From Galbibacter kalidii (GTDB lineage: Bacteria > Bacteroidota > Bacteroidia > Flavobacteriales > Flavobacteriaceae), in assembly GCF_026241135.1 (NCBI RefSeq), contig NZ_JAPFGA010000023.1, positions 1 through 54,668 of the forward strand: DNA of 54,668 nt, read 5' to 3'. Both the position numbers and the translations under genes were made by a program. Below the pieces are notes generated by a model. It ran no database searches. It worked only from the letters and a program-made list of their open reading frames with translations, and was not told the origin of the DNA. Shown here piece after piece: positions 7,444 through 15,188 of this stretch. The stretch's first letter is position 1; the number at the start of each line of letters is the position of its first letter.

Positions 7444-9027
7444 ATGTACATTTTATTTCCGGGACGCCATCACTTACTCACTGCGTTTCAATTTGAATAC
7501 ATTAAAAATCTAATCAACACAGGTTTTAAAAATATAAAGAATGTAGAAGGCAATATTATTTCTGATAAACAGCCTATAGACGGAATTATTTTTGCTGTGA
7601 CTTCGGCTAATCATAGTGGCACTAAAAGAAACCCCATTCCATTTTACTTAAGGGCCATGATGGTACATGAATTTTGTAGTGAATTTGATGTGCCGTCATA
7701 TGTATACGGTATAGATGATGTGGGAATTTTGAACGATTTTGCATCTTATACTTTAAAACAGATCAAGCATCAAAGCGAATACAATATTAACCTGACTCCG
7801 GACAATACCTTTGTAGTCTGCTCAACTCCTGTTCTCCATATGTACCAAAAACTGGGGTTTACAATTTTACCCGCAGAGTTAATTGATATTAAGACATGGG
7901 AATATCAAACTAATTTACCTTGGGAAGTTGTAGATCAAATCGTTAATAATGACAACGGTTTGGATGATAAAAACCTTTCAGGAACAATACACCATTCCAG
8001 TCGTAAAATATGGACGACCTACTCATTATACCAAAAGGTAAGGAATATACTTTCCGATCCGATAATAGGGGATGATGGCGACATTACAGCATCCAGGGAT
8101 TACAACACGTATGTTAGGCAGATGGATGAAATTGCCGAAATTAAATACAAAGAAACCAGTCCCTACATTATTCCCGGAAGGGTAGGGGATATTGGTTGTG
8201 CGGTAGGGTCGTGGATCAAACAGGCCAGCGAGAACCCAAAACTCAGGGAAAGCGATTTTTATGGTATTGAAGTAGCCCGGCAATTATTCGATATATGTAA
8301 CCAACGAAAACACAATGGTGAATTTAGTAACCCTAACGTTTTCTTCTCACAAAAAAATGCGGTAAGCGATTTGGTTTTTGAAAAAGAATCCATGCATACT
8401 ATTCATACCTCTTCATTAACCCATGAAATAGAATCGTATGGGGATCGGGAGGATCTTTTAAGATTTATCAAAAACAGATGTGAAGAGCTTATATCTGGTG
8501 GTGTATGGATCAACAGGGATGTTATTGGACCGGAAAACGGGGAACGGGAAGTTCTTATGCTGTTAAATAAAGAAGATGGGGAAAATGAAGACCCCTACAA
8601 AAAGTGCACAACAAAAGAAGCTTTCAAAGATTATCTGGACAGGATGTCCACTTTTACACGCTTTCTGCGGTTTGCTTCCGATTTTCGTAAAGAAGAACAT
8701 GACACGATATCTTATAGCATTAAAACATTCAATGATAAGGATTACATCAGTATAAAACTTAAGGATGCTACCGAGTTTATGCTTACAAAAGATTATACGG
8801 ATAATTGGTTGAGCGAAATGCATGAACGGTTTTGCTTTTGGAGTCTTGAAGATTGGAAAAAAGAATTGGATAAAGCAGGGTTTCAAGTTGATGAAAATAC
8901 CCGGGCATATACCAACCCATGGATTGAAGAGAATCGCTTTAAGAATAAGGTGCAATTATTTGATACTACATTAAGGCCCTTGGAATCCCCTTATACTAAT
9001 GCTTTGATTATAGCCAGAAAAGTTTAA
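7444..9027 (+). CDS. Nucleotidyltransferase-like / SAM-dependent methyltransferase fusion protein
   Basis: A 527-residue cytoplasmic protein of two parts. Residues 1-150 look like a cytidylyl/NMN-adenylyltransferase fold: L-F-P-G-R-H-H-L-L-T-A at residue 4 sits where G-R-F-x-P-x-H is usual, and N-P-I-P-F-Y-L-R-A-M-M-V resembles the N-P-x-x-x-x-x-R segment of NMNAT-type enzymes. The normal HxGH motif is altered. Residues 235-370 form a class I methyltransferase domain with motif I G-D-I-G-C-A-V-G-S-W (about 247-256) and an acidic motif II (Y-G-I-E-V-A). It precedes nrtR, nadV and a PRPP-synthetase homologue, so a role in making or modifying NAD+ or its precursors is inferred. What it methylates is unknown. 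Confidence 0.65.
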   Translation: MYILFPGRHHLLTAFQFEYIKNLINTGFKNIKNVEGNIISDKQPIDGIIFAVTSANHSGTKRNPIPFYLRAMMVHEFCSEFDVPSYVYGIDDVGILNDFASYTLKQIKHQSEYNINLTPDNTFVVCSTPVLHMYQKLGFTILPAELIDIKTWEYQTNLPWEVVDQIVNNDNGLDDKNLSGTIHHSSRKIWTTYSLYQKVRNILSDPIIGDDGDITASRDYNTYVRQMDEIAEIKYKETSPYIIPGRVGDIGCAVGSWIKQASENPKLRESDFYGIEVARQLFDICNQRKHNGEFSNPNVFFSQKNAVSDLVFEKESMHTIHTSSLTHEIESYGDREDLLRFIKNRCEELISGGVWINRDVIGPENGEREVLMLLNKEDGENEDPYKKCTTKEAFKDYLDRMSTFTRFLRFASDFRKEEHDTISYSIKTFNDKDYISIKLKDATEFMLTKDYTDNWLSEMHERFCFWSLEDWKKELDKAGFQVDENTRAYTNPWIEENRFKNKVQLFDTTLRPLESPYTNALIIARKV

Positions 9028-9050
9028 TCTAAAGAATGACACTATGCAAT

Positions 9051-9148
9051 GTCATGCTGAGCCTGCCTACCGTCAGGCAGGCCTGTCAAAGCACAGTCGA
9101 AGTGTAATGTAATGAAAATCAAATTGTCAGTCTGAGCCTGTCGAAGAC
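9051..9148. repeat. Dispersed intergenic repeat, two degenerate copies
   Basis: GTCAtGCTGAGCCTG and, 75 bp later, GTCAGTCTGAGCCTGTCGAAGA are copies of a repeat word common between genes of marine Flavobacteriia. The first copy is split by a CCTGCCTaccGTCAGGCAGG hairpin. They lie between two genes of the NAD cassette and suggest separate transcription units. Confidence 0.5.
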
Positions 9149-9202
9149 AATTTGTGTAAAAACAGTCTTTTTAGACACCCTCTAGTCGGTTTCAAGAATT
9201 TT

Positions 9203-9223
9203 TTTGTGTATAAAATACATAAA
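9203..9223. promoter_or_regulatory. NrtR-type operator 1 (autoregulatory)
   Basis: TTTGTGT, seven bases, ACATAAA: a 21-bp palindrome of the same design as two copies before nadV. It ends 16 bp before the ATG of the Nudix regulator, where a bound protein would block transcription of its own gene. Confidence 0.7.
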
Positions 9224-9239
9224 TCACTATTTTTACAAA

Positions 9240-9923
9240 ATGGGAGCAATTCAAAATATAAAAGTATCTGTAGATGCCGTGGTTTTTGGTTATACTCCTG
9301 ATGAAGGACTATCTGTATTACTCATAAAACGAAAAAGCACACCATTTAAAAACTCATGGGCCTTACCCGGTGGGTTGGTGAAAGATAATGAAAACCTGGA
9401 GGAAGCGGTGCAGCGTGAACTTAAGGAAGAAACCAATGTTTCTATTAATTATTTAGAGCAATTGTACACTTTTGGAGATGTGGCAAGGGATCCCCGAAAC
9501 AGGGTTGTATCCGTAGCTTATTACGGGCTTGTAAAACCAGATGCTTTTGAGATCAATGCCAGTACAGATGCTTCTGACGTTGCTTGGTATAATGTAAAAG
9601 AAATACCAGATATCGCCTTTGACCATCACAAAATCTTAAACACTGCCATTAATCGATTAAAAGGTAAAATAACATATGAGCCCATTGGTTTTGAATTGCT
9701 TGATAAAAAATTTCCTTTTTCAGATTTAGAAAAACTATACACTACACTTTTAGGAAGGGAAATTGATAGACGAAACTTCAGAAAGAAAATTGTTAGATTA
9801 AATGTATTAGATGAGCTGGATGAAAAAGTATCAAAAGGCTCCGGCAGACCAGCAAATCTCTTTCAATTTAATCAAAAACGATACTTCCAGCTTAAGAAAG
9901 AGGGTATCGTTTTTGAAATATAA
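9240..9923 (+). CDS. nrtR: NrtR-type Nudix transcriptional regulator of NAD metabolism
   Basis: Starting at ATG 9240 this is 227 residues. The TTG start further upstream lies inside an operator and is rejected. Residues 45-67 are a Nudix box (G-x5-E-x7-R-E-L-K-E-E-T) whose late Gly is replaced by Asn. The C-terminal third is a winged-helix domain (R-R-N-F-R-K-K-I through S-G-R-P-A-N-L-F-Q). This architecture defines NrtR and related Nudix regulators, which sense ADP-ribose or a similar ligand and repress NAD salvage genes. Three matching palindromes flank this gene and precede nadV, which supports the role directly. Catalytic hydrolysis may be lost, as in many NrtR proteins. Confidence 0.88.
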   Translation: MGAIQNIKVSVDAVVFGYTPDEGLSVLLIKRKSTPFKNSWALPGGLVKDNENLEEAVQRELKEETNVSINYLEQLYTFGDVARDPRNRVVSVAYYGLVKPDAFEINASTDASDVAWYNVKEIPDIAFDHHKILNTAINRLKGKITYEPIGFELLDKKFPFSDLEKLYTTLLGREIDRRNFRKKIVRLNVLDELDEKVSKGSGRPANLFQFNQKRYFQLKKEGIVFEI

Positions 9924-9940
9924 TCCCATTAATTTTATTT

Positions 9941-9961
9941 TTTGCGTAAAAATAACACAAA
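9941..9961. promoter_or_regulatory. NrtR-type operator 2, upstream of nadV
   Basis: TTTGCGT, seven bases, ACACAAA. It is identical in both arms to operator 3, and its centre is 52 bp from that of operator 3, close to five helical turns. Confidence 0.75.
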
Positions 9962-9965
9962 AACC

Positions 9966-9996
9966 TTGTTCGGTATTAAATTGCTACATATATTTG
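9966..9996 (+). promoter_or_regulatory. Candidate promoter of the nadV operon
   Basis: TATATTTG at 9989-9996 matches the Bacteroidota -7 box TAnnTTTG, and TTG at 9966-9968 lies 20 bp upstream as a -33 element. Operator 3 overlaps the -7 box and operator 2 ends just before the -33, so a regulator bound at both would cover the promoter. Confidence 0.6.
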
Positions 9997-10013
9997 CGTT
10001 ATAATTACACAAA
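9993..10013. promoter_or_regulatory. NrtR-type operator 3, overlapping the nadV promoter
   Basis: TTTGCGT, seven bases, ACACAAA. It shares the TTTG of the -7 box and ends 17 bp before the nadV ATG, which predicts repression. Confidence 0.75.
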
Positions 10014-10030
10014 TTAAAACTACCATTATT

Positions 10031-11485
10031 ATGAACGGATTATTATTAACAGACGGATATAAAACCGGACACCAACAGCAGTATCCAAAGAACACAGAAG
10101 AAGTATATTCTAATTGGACTCCCAGAAGTAATAAATATGCACCTAAAGGATGTGATAAAGTTGTTTCTTTTGGTCAGCAATATGTGATTAAATGGCTGGA
10201 TGACTATTTTAAAGAGCATTTCTTTTCAAAAAATAAAGAACAAGTCTGTAAAGAAATCAAAGAAGAGCTTTCCCTATATCTTGGAGGAGAATACAATGTT
10301 TCACATTATGAACAATTACATGATTTACAATACCTCCCGATAAAAGTTAAATCATTACCGGAAGGAGTAGAGGTGCCGATCAGAACGCCAATGGTCACCG
10401 TTGTAAATACCCATAAAGATTTTTATTGGGTTACAAATTTTTTGGAGACCATATTGTCTACCATGTTATGGCAACCTATGACATCTGCTACAATAGCAAT
10501 GCTGTATAAGCGTATATTTAAAAAATGGGCACTGTTAACCGATAGCGAAAATGTAGGCTTTATTGATTTTCAAGGACACGATTTTTCAATGCGGGGGATG
10601 GGAGGCCTACAGAGCGCTTTATCTTCTGGAATGGGACACGCAAGCGTTTTTTTAGGTTCAGATACACTTCCCGTTATTAGTGGGTTGCGTAAATATTATA
10701 ATGCTAAAGAATTTGTAGTGGGTTCTGTAAACGCAACAGAACACTCTGTAATGTGTGCAGGAACTAAAGATGATGAAATTGGTACGTTTAGGGAACTGAT
10801 GAAAATGTATCCAACAGGAATATTATCAGTTGTAAGTGATACTTGGGATTTATGGAAAGTACTTACGGTTTACCTGCCAAAATTAAAAGAAGAAGTTTTA
10901 TCCAGGGATGGGAAGCTGGTCATCCGCCCGGATAGTGGAGACCCTGTAGATATTATCTGTGGGGAAACCAGAACCCTTGGCGGTAAAACACCTAAAGATA
11001 AAGGAGTAGTGGAGCTACTTTGGGATATTTTCGGAGGAACTATAAATGAACAAGGATATAAAGTTTTAGACACTCATATTGGCGCCATTTATGGCGATAG
11101 TATAACTACTGAAAGAGCGGAAAATATTTGTCAACGTTTAAGCGATAAAGGCTTTGCAACTACCAATGTGGTTCTGGGTATAGGTTCGTATACATATCAA
11201 TTCAACACAAGGGATACTTTTGGGTTTGCAATGAAAGCAACTTCAGTTGTAGTAAATGGAGAACGAAGGGAAATTTTTAAAGATCCGATTACAGATAATG
11301 GTGTAAAAAAATCTGCTAAGGGATTAATAAAAGTAGATTTAATTGGCGATGAATATGTTCTTATAGACCAAGTAAGTCCTGAACAAGAAAATGAAGGGGC
11401 TTTACAAGTGATTTATGAAAACGGTCAATTTGTTAACCAGGTTAGCTTACAAGAAATAAGAAATAGAATCAATGGATGTATTTAA
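10031..11485 (+). CDS. nadV: Nicotinamide phosphoribosyltransferase (NAMPT/NadV family)
   Basis: The 484-residue protein has the full NAMPT length and signature. It converts nicotinamide and PRPP to NMN, the first step of one-step NAD+ salvage. Visible landmarks are the N-terminal D-G-Y-K-T-G-H-x-x-Q-Y-P, R-G-M-G-G-L-Q-S-A after residue 185, the catalytic histidine in A-T-E-H-S-V-M (His238), and the phosphate-binding I-R-P-D-S-G-D-P near residue 298. It heads a translationally coupled operon, overlapping the HAD gene by 14 bp. Two NrtR-type palindromes precede it. Close homologues (Namat) in phage NAD+ reconstitution systems use an ADP-ribose pyrophosphate donor instead of PRPP. The sequence alone does not settle which donor this one uses. 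Confidence 0.92.
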   Translation: MNGLLLTDGYKTGHQQQYPKNTEEVYSNWTPRSNKYAPKGCDKVVSFGQQYVIKWLDDYFKEHFFSKNKEQVCKEIKEELSLYLGGEYNVSHYEQLHDLQYLPIKVKSLPEGVEVPIRTPMVTVVNTHKDFYWVTNFLETILSTMLWQPMTSATIAMLYKRIFKKWALLTDSENVGFIDFQGHDFSMRGMGGLQSALSSGMGHASVFLGSDTLPVISGLRKYYNAKEFVVGSVNATEHSVMCAGTKDDEIGTFRELMKMYPTGILSVVSDTWDLWKVLTVYLPKLKEEVLSRDGKLVIRPDSGDPVDIICGETRTLGGKTPKDKGVVELLWDIFGGTINEQGYKVLDTHIGAIYGDSITTERAENICQRLSDKGFATTNVVLGIGSYTYQFNTRDTFGFAMKATSVVVNGERREIFKDPITDNGVKKSAKGLIKVDLIGDEYVLIDQVSPEQENEGALQVIYENGQFVNQVSLQEIRNRINGCI

Positions 11486-11861
11486 TTTTGATTTTTACAA
11501 AAGATTAAAAGAAGACTATCAAGAGCACAAAAGTCTTTTTGTGGCTTATGATTATGATAATACAGTTTTTGATTATCATAATCGAGGGATTAACTATGAC
11601 AGGATAATTGATTTATTACGCGTTTGCAAATCTCTCAATTTCACTTTAATACTATTTACTGGTAATGAAGGAGAAAAATTAGAAATTATAAAAGAAGATT
11701 TAAAAAGGCGGGGGATTCCTTTTGATTTAATCAATGAGAACCCCTTAATGAAGACAAGAAAGCCATATTATAATATACTATTAGATGATAGGGCAGGCCT
11801 AAAAGAATCGTATCAAAATTTAAAAAAACTTACAGATGAAATATCAAATAAAGAAATTTAA
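11472..11861 (+). CDS. Small HAD-superfamily phosphatase-like protein
   Basis: A 129-residue protein with a compact HAD core and no large cap domain. Motif I is D-Y-D-N-T (Asp27 and Asp29), motif II is the Thr in L-F-T-G-N-E, and the Lys and acidic motifs are in R-K-P-Y-Y-N-I-L-L-D-D-R-A-G. It lies between nadV and the PRPP-synthetase homologue and overlaps both, so the three products should be made together. A role in removing a phosphate from a nucleotide or sugar phosphate in NAD salvage is likely, but the substrate is not visible. Confidence 0.78.
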   Translation: MDVFNFDFYKRLKEDYQEHKSLFVAYDYDNTVFDYHNRGINYDRIIDLLRVCKSLNFTLILFTGNEGEKLEIIKEDLKRRGIPFDLINENPLMKTRKPYYNILLDDRAGLKESYQNLKKLTDEISNKEI

Positions 11862-12594
11862 AGACGGACAAGTTTCTGCAAAAATAACAGAACCGGGAGA
11901 TTTACATATTAAGATTAGAGGGAATACTTATGAAGATTTATTTAGAATAGCAGCAGTAAAAGAAGCCTGGGATGCAGAAAACTCCACAAAAAAGAATACC
12001 GTTGCTATTTTAACCATCTATTGTTTAATCGGGCAACGTTCTGATAGACGTTTTAATGCTCAAGAATCATTTGACTTAAAAGTAATAGCGAATTTTATCA
12101 ACTCCTTAAATTTTGATAAAGTAGAAATATTACATCCGCATAGTCCAATAACTTTAGCTTTAATCAATAATGCTGTTGAATTAAAGAATTTTGAATATGT
12201 AAAAAAAGCCTATAACGAAATTGGCACCCCGACTTTAATAAGTCCAGATGCAGGAGCTTATAAAACGACACACGAAATTGCAGAAAAATTAGATGCGGAT
12301 TTAGTACCATCAAATAAAATAAGGGTAAACGGAGCTCCGCTTATCAAAATACAAGGTGATGTAAAAAATAAAAAGTGTTTAATTGTAGACGATTTAGCAG
12401 ATGGTGGTAGAACTTTTAAATTTCTTGCTGAAGAATTAAAAAAGCAAGGAGCTGAAAAAGTGTTTTTATATGTGACGCATGCACAATTTAATTATGGTTT
12501 TGATGAATTAAAAGAAACCATCAACCATATATACTGTACAAACAGTTATAAAAATATTGATGACGATTACGTTACACAATATGAGGTGGTATAA
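11836..12594 (+). CDS. Ribose-phosphate pyrophosphokinase (PRPP synthetase) homologue, short
   Basis: At 252 residues it is shorter than the usual 310-320 of PRPP synthetases, but family features are present: an R-S-D-R-R-F segment near the ATP-binding flexible region, S-P-D-A-G-A-Y-K-T, and a PRTase-type loop L-I-V-D-D-L-A-D-G-G-R-T (Asp185-Asp186). The canonical D-D-x-x-D-T-G-G-T is altered to D-D-L-A-D-G-G-R-T. It overlaps the HAD gene by 26 bp. The simple reading is local PRPP supply for NadV. The alternative is an Adps-like enzyme that pyrophosphorylates ADP-ribose, as in phage NARS1 systems, whose two genes have this same pairing. Confidence 0.78.
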   Translation: MKYQIKKFKDGQVSAKITEPGDLHIKIRGNTYEDLFRIAAVKEAWDAENSTKKNTVAILTIYCLIGQRSDRRFNAQESFDLKVIANFINSLNFDKVEILHPHSPITLALINNAVELKNFEYVKKAYNEIGTPTLISPDAGAYKTTHEIAEKLDADLVPSNKIRVNGAPLIKIQGDVKNKKCLIVDDLADGGRTFKFLAEELKKQGAEKVFLYVTHAQFNYGFDELKETINHIYCTNSYKNIDDDYVTQYEVV

Positions 12595-12635
12595 AACAGG
12601 CATAAAAAGCTTGAACAGGAATCTGCTTCATCAAT

Positions 12636-12786
12636 GACGTTATGCTGAGGAGCGCAGCGACGTGAGCATCCGTCACAAATTATCTAACTGCCAAAATCAA
12701 CAGGTCCCTAATTAAAATTTGAACAATGTTTAAACGGATGCTTACGTCGTCCCGGCTATGCCGGTGACTCCTCAGCATGACGTTTA
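12636..12786. repeat. Long imperfect inverted repeat of intergenic-repeat words
   Basis: The left arm (12636-12673) and right arm (12734-12786) are inverted copies: ACGTyATGCTGAGGAG on the outside and GACGTrAGCATCCGT on the inside, about 15 of 16 bases matching in each block. The right arm has an extra CCGGC/GCCGG hairpin. The 60-bp centre is AT-rich with no gene. It could fold as a large cruciform or RNA hairpin downstream of the NAD operon, or be a small non-autonomous element. Confidence 0.65.
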
Positions 12787-12789
12787 CAA

Positions 12790-13080
12790 ACCCGACAGAT
12801 ACGTTCCATAACGTATCGGGAGACGTTCCGAACCCCGACGGATACGTCTACTAACGTATCCGGATAGGTTCAGAACCCCGATAGATACGTCCAATAGCGT
12901 ATCTGGACACGTTGATAACCCCGACGGATACGTCTACTAACGTATCTGGATAGGTTCAGAACCCCGATAGATACGTTCAATAGCGTATCTGGATACGTTA
13001 ATAACCACGGCAGATACGTCCTATAACGTATCCGGATAGGTCCCCCAACGTATCTGGATACGTCTCATAACGTATCGGGA
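12790..13080. repeat. Tandem array of 43-bp palindromic units
   Basis: Units begin CCCCGA or similar at 12790, 12833, 12876, 12919, 12962 and 13005, spaced exactly 43 bp, followed by one irregular unit. Each contains GATACGT, six bases, ACGTATC, a 7-bp perfect or near-perfect hairpin; where one arm changes, a G-T pair often remains. Units alternate between two subtypes (TCTACTA and TYCAATA loops), which suggests growth by duplication of pairs. There is no spacer diversity and no cas gene, so it is not CRISPR. Confidence 0.85.
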
Positions 13081-13083
13081 CAT

Positions 13084-13116
13084 AAAAAAAGCCTTGAAAC
13101 CGAAGGAATCAAGGCT
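13084..13116 (-). terminator. Rho-independent terminator of the 156-residue protein gene
   Basis: AGCCTTGA (13090-13097) pairs with TCAAGGCT (13109-13116) and is followed on the minus strand by seven T. It lies 26 bp beyond the minus-strand stop codon. Confidence 0.8.
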
Positions 13117-13141
13117 GATGAATGCGGAAATCCATTCTGAC

Positions 13142-13612
13142 TTATGACGCTCGTTTGATTTCTTTGCTGGATTTGCCAAAGAATTGCTTTAATTCCGCAG
13201 CTTTTTTGGTAAAACCACTTTCCTTAGCATTCTTTTTATACTGCGTGTATCCATAATCCACCAAAGCATCTTGGTAATTGTCATAGTCGTGCAGGGTCTT
13301 TGTGCTCTCCAACTGATAAACGATGTTGCCGAGCGATTGTATTTGCTTCTCCAAAAACAGACGTGTTTCAAAATCCTTCTCAAAATCCTCCCAATCAATA
13401 TCAGGAGCACTTAGATCCGGGTTTTCTGAATGGAAATCATGCACTTTGTTGACAAAGAGTTTATTGATTTCGTTGATAGACCCATATTTTTGTCGGTCTT
13501 CTTCGTTAAGCGCCGTGACTTTGCTTTTTATAATAGACTCTATATTCTTAATAGCGTCTACTAATTCCTTCTTGTCGGCTTCAGTGAATTTGCTTGTAAT
13601 CAAGTTTTTCAT
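13142..13612 (-). CDS. Hypothetical helical protein, function unknown
   Basis: This 156-residue protein has no signal peptide or membrane segment. It is rich in charged residues and predicted mostly helical, with E-A-D-K-K-E-L-V-D-A-I-K-N-I-E near the start and a basic tail (K-K-A-A-E-L-K-Q-F-F-G-K-S-S-K-E-I-K-R). I do not recognise the family. It has its own terminator, and its AT-rich upstream region is shared with the divergent methyltransferase gene. It may be an ordinary chromosomal gene marking the left edge of the AT-rich island. Confidence 0.75.
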   Translation of the reverse strand: MKNLITSKFTEADKKELVDAIKNIESIIKSKVTALNEEDRQKYGSINEINKLFVNKVHDFHSENPDLSAPDIDWEDFEKDFETRLFLEKQIQSLGNIVYQLESTKTLHDYDNYQDALVDYGYTQYKKNAKESGFTKKAAELKQFFGKSSKEIKRAS

Positions 13613-13961
13613 ACTATAAAGTTTTATTTAAAGCCATTAATTTATAGGTTATAATGGTTTTATCATAGTTTTAAAGCAATTTTTAACAAAACATTATAGA
13701 AATTAAAATTTTATAGTGGTTTTTTACTGTATGTTTTTTGTGTAAAACAATGTAGAAGATATGTGTGTATAAGGGGTGATGGTAGGAGGGGAGGGGGATG
13801 AAAATAAAACTAAATTATTGGTTTAAAAATTATTAATAAATTTATAACTTACGAACTAATGTTCTTATAAGCTATTATTACATTTGAAAACTGGTATTCA
13901 CACTTCTTGAATGCTATTTAACATGTTTAGTAGAAAATAAATTATTTTGTAAAATTAGTTA
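13613..13961. other. AT-rich divergent promoter region with a G-rich tract
   Basis: This 349-bp gap lies between divergent genes. It is very AT-rich except for a purine G-run around 13777-13800. TACATTTG near 13878-13886 fits the -7 consensus, but no good -33 partner was seen. No RNA gene was recognised. Confidence 0.4.
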
Positions 13962-15188
13962 ATGAATACAATTATAAAACAAAAAATAGCCAAACAGAAT
14001 TTTTTAGATTTAAAAACTGAAATCCCACATATTATAAAATATATGGGTTCAAAAAGAGAGTTAATTGAGTTTTTATCAAATTCAATTAATGAAATATATG
14101 AAGGAGAAGAAATATGTGATTTATTTGCTGGTACATCTGTTTTAAGTGGAGCTTTAGGGCATAATGTTAATATGTATTCAAATGATATCCAGGAATATTC
14201 AGCTGTTTTTGCTCATACCTACCTTGGAAATTATAACTGGAATGATTTTCCAAACCTCATAGATGATATCATAGAAATTGCTCAAAATCATGTGGACAAT
14301 GTTAAAGAATTATATCCTAGATTAGTTTTTGAATATTATGAAGATATCACTTTAAATGAATTTAATGCTTTAGAGCTGCTTCAGCAAGAATTAATATCTC
14401 AAAATTTTGAGGACATTGAGCATCATTTATTTATAAAAAATTATTCAGGGACTTATTGGTCATTTGAGCAATGTCTTTGGATAGATGCATTGAGAATTGC
14501 TGCTGAAGAATATCTAAATACACCTGTTTATTATCCTATATTATCTAGTATAATGTTTGCAATGGCATATAGTGCTCAAAGTACAGGGCATTATGCTCAA
14601 TATAGAGATGCAAATAATATTGCCTCTATGGATGATATTATTGTTTATCGTAATAAAAACATATTGCCTTATTTCCAAAAGAAACTAAATGAATTAATTG
14701 AATCTACAGGAAAAAATACATTTAGTCATCAAGTAACATCACTTGATTATATTGATTGTTTAGATAGTATTCCAAATGGTACCCTAGTATATGCAGATCC
14801 TCCATATACTTTTGTGCATTATTCAAGATTTTACCATGCATTGGAAACTCTTGTAAGATACGATTATCCTGAAGTTTTATTTAAAGGCAGATATCGTACA
14901 GATAGACATCAATCTCCCTTTTGTAAAAAAACAACTGTAGTCAATGCATTTGGAGAAATGTTTAAAAAGATAAGAGAAAAGAGATCAAAATTACTTTTGA
15001 GTTATAGTAATACTGGCATGATAAGTTTAGATGATATTTTATCTATTGCAAACAACGCTTTGGGAAATGATTATAATATATATACTAAAGAAGTAGATTA
15101 CAAACATAGTACTATGGGAAGATCAGAAGATAAATCTCGGGAAGTTAAAGAATATTTAATAATTGCAACACCACCAATAAATGAGTAA
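13962..15188 (+). CDS. D12-class DNA N6-adenine methyltransferase
   Basis: A 408-residue Dam-like enzyme. The N-terminal I-K-Y-M-G-S-K-R-E-L is the SAM-binding entry typical of D12-class enzymes, D-L-F-A-G-T-S-V-L (from residue 53) is motif I, and D-P-P-Y (279-282) is the catalytic motif IV. It should transfer methyl from SAM to N6 of adenine in a specific site; the target sequence cannot be read. It is longer than Dam (about 280), with an inserted helical part at 100-200 that may hold the target-recognition domain. It overlaps the DGQHR gene by 8 bp, so the two are translationally coupled. The DNA is clearly more AT-rich than the surrounding core genes. No restriction endonuclease is recognisable nearby. 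Confidence 0.88.
   Translation: MNTIIKQKIAKQNFLDLKTEIPHIIKYMGSKRELIEFLSNSINEIYEGEEICDLFAGTSVLSGALGHNVNMYSNDIQEYSAVFAHTYLGNYNWNDFPNLIDDIIEIAQNHVDNVKELYPRLVFEYYEDITLNEFNALELLQQELISQNFEDIEHHLFIKNYSGTYWSFEQCLWIDALRIAAEEYLNTPVYYPILSSIMFAMAYSAQSTGHYAQYRDANNIASMDDIIVYRNKNILPYFQKKLNELIESTGKNTFSHQVTSLDYIDCLDSIPNGTLVYADPPYTFVHYSRFYHALETLVRYDYPEVLFKGRYRTDRHQSPFCKKTTVVNAFGEMFKKIREKRSKLLLSYSNTGMISLDDILSIANNALGNDYNIYTKEVDYKHSTMGRSEDKSREVKEYLIIATPPINE

Noticed and set aside
9204-9239. TTG start for the Nudix regulator
   Set aside because: It lies inside operator 1; ATG 9240 starts at the normal family N-terminus.
12790-13080. CRISPR array
   Set aside because: The whole 43-bp unit repeats without unique spacers, each unit is itself palindromic, and there are no cas genes.
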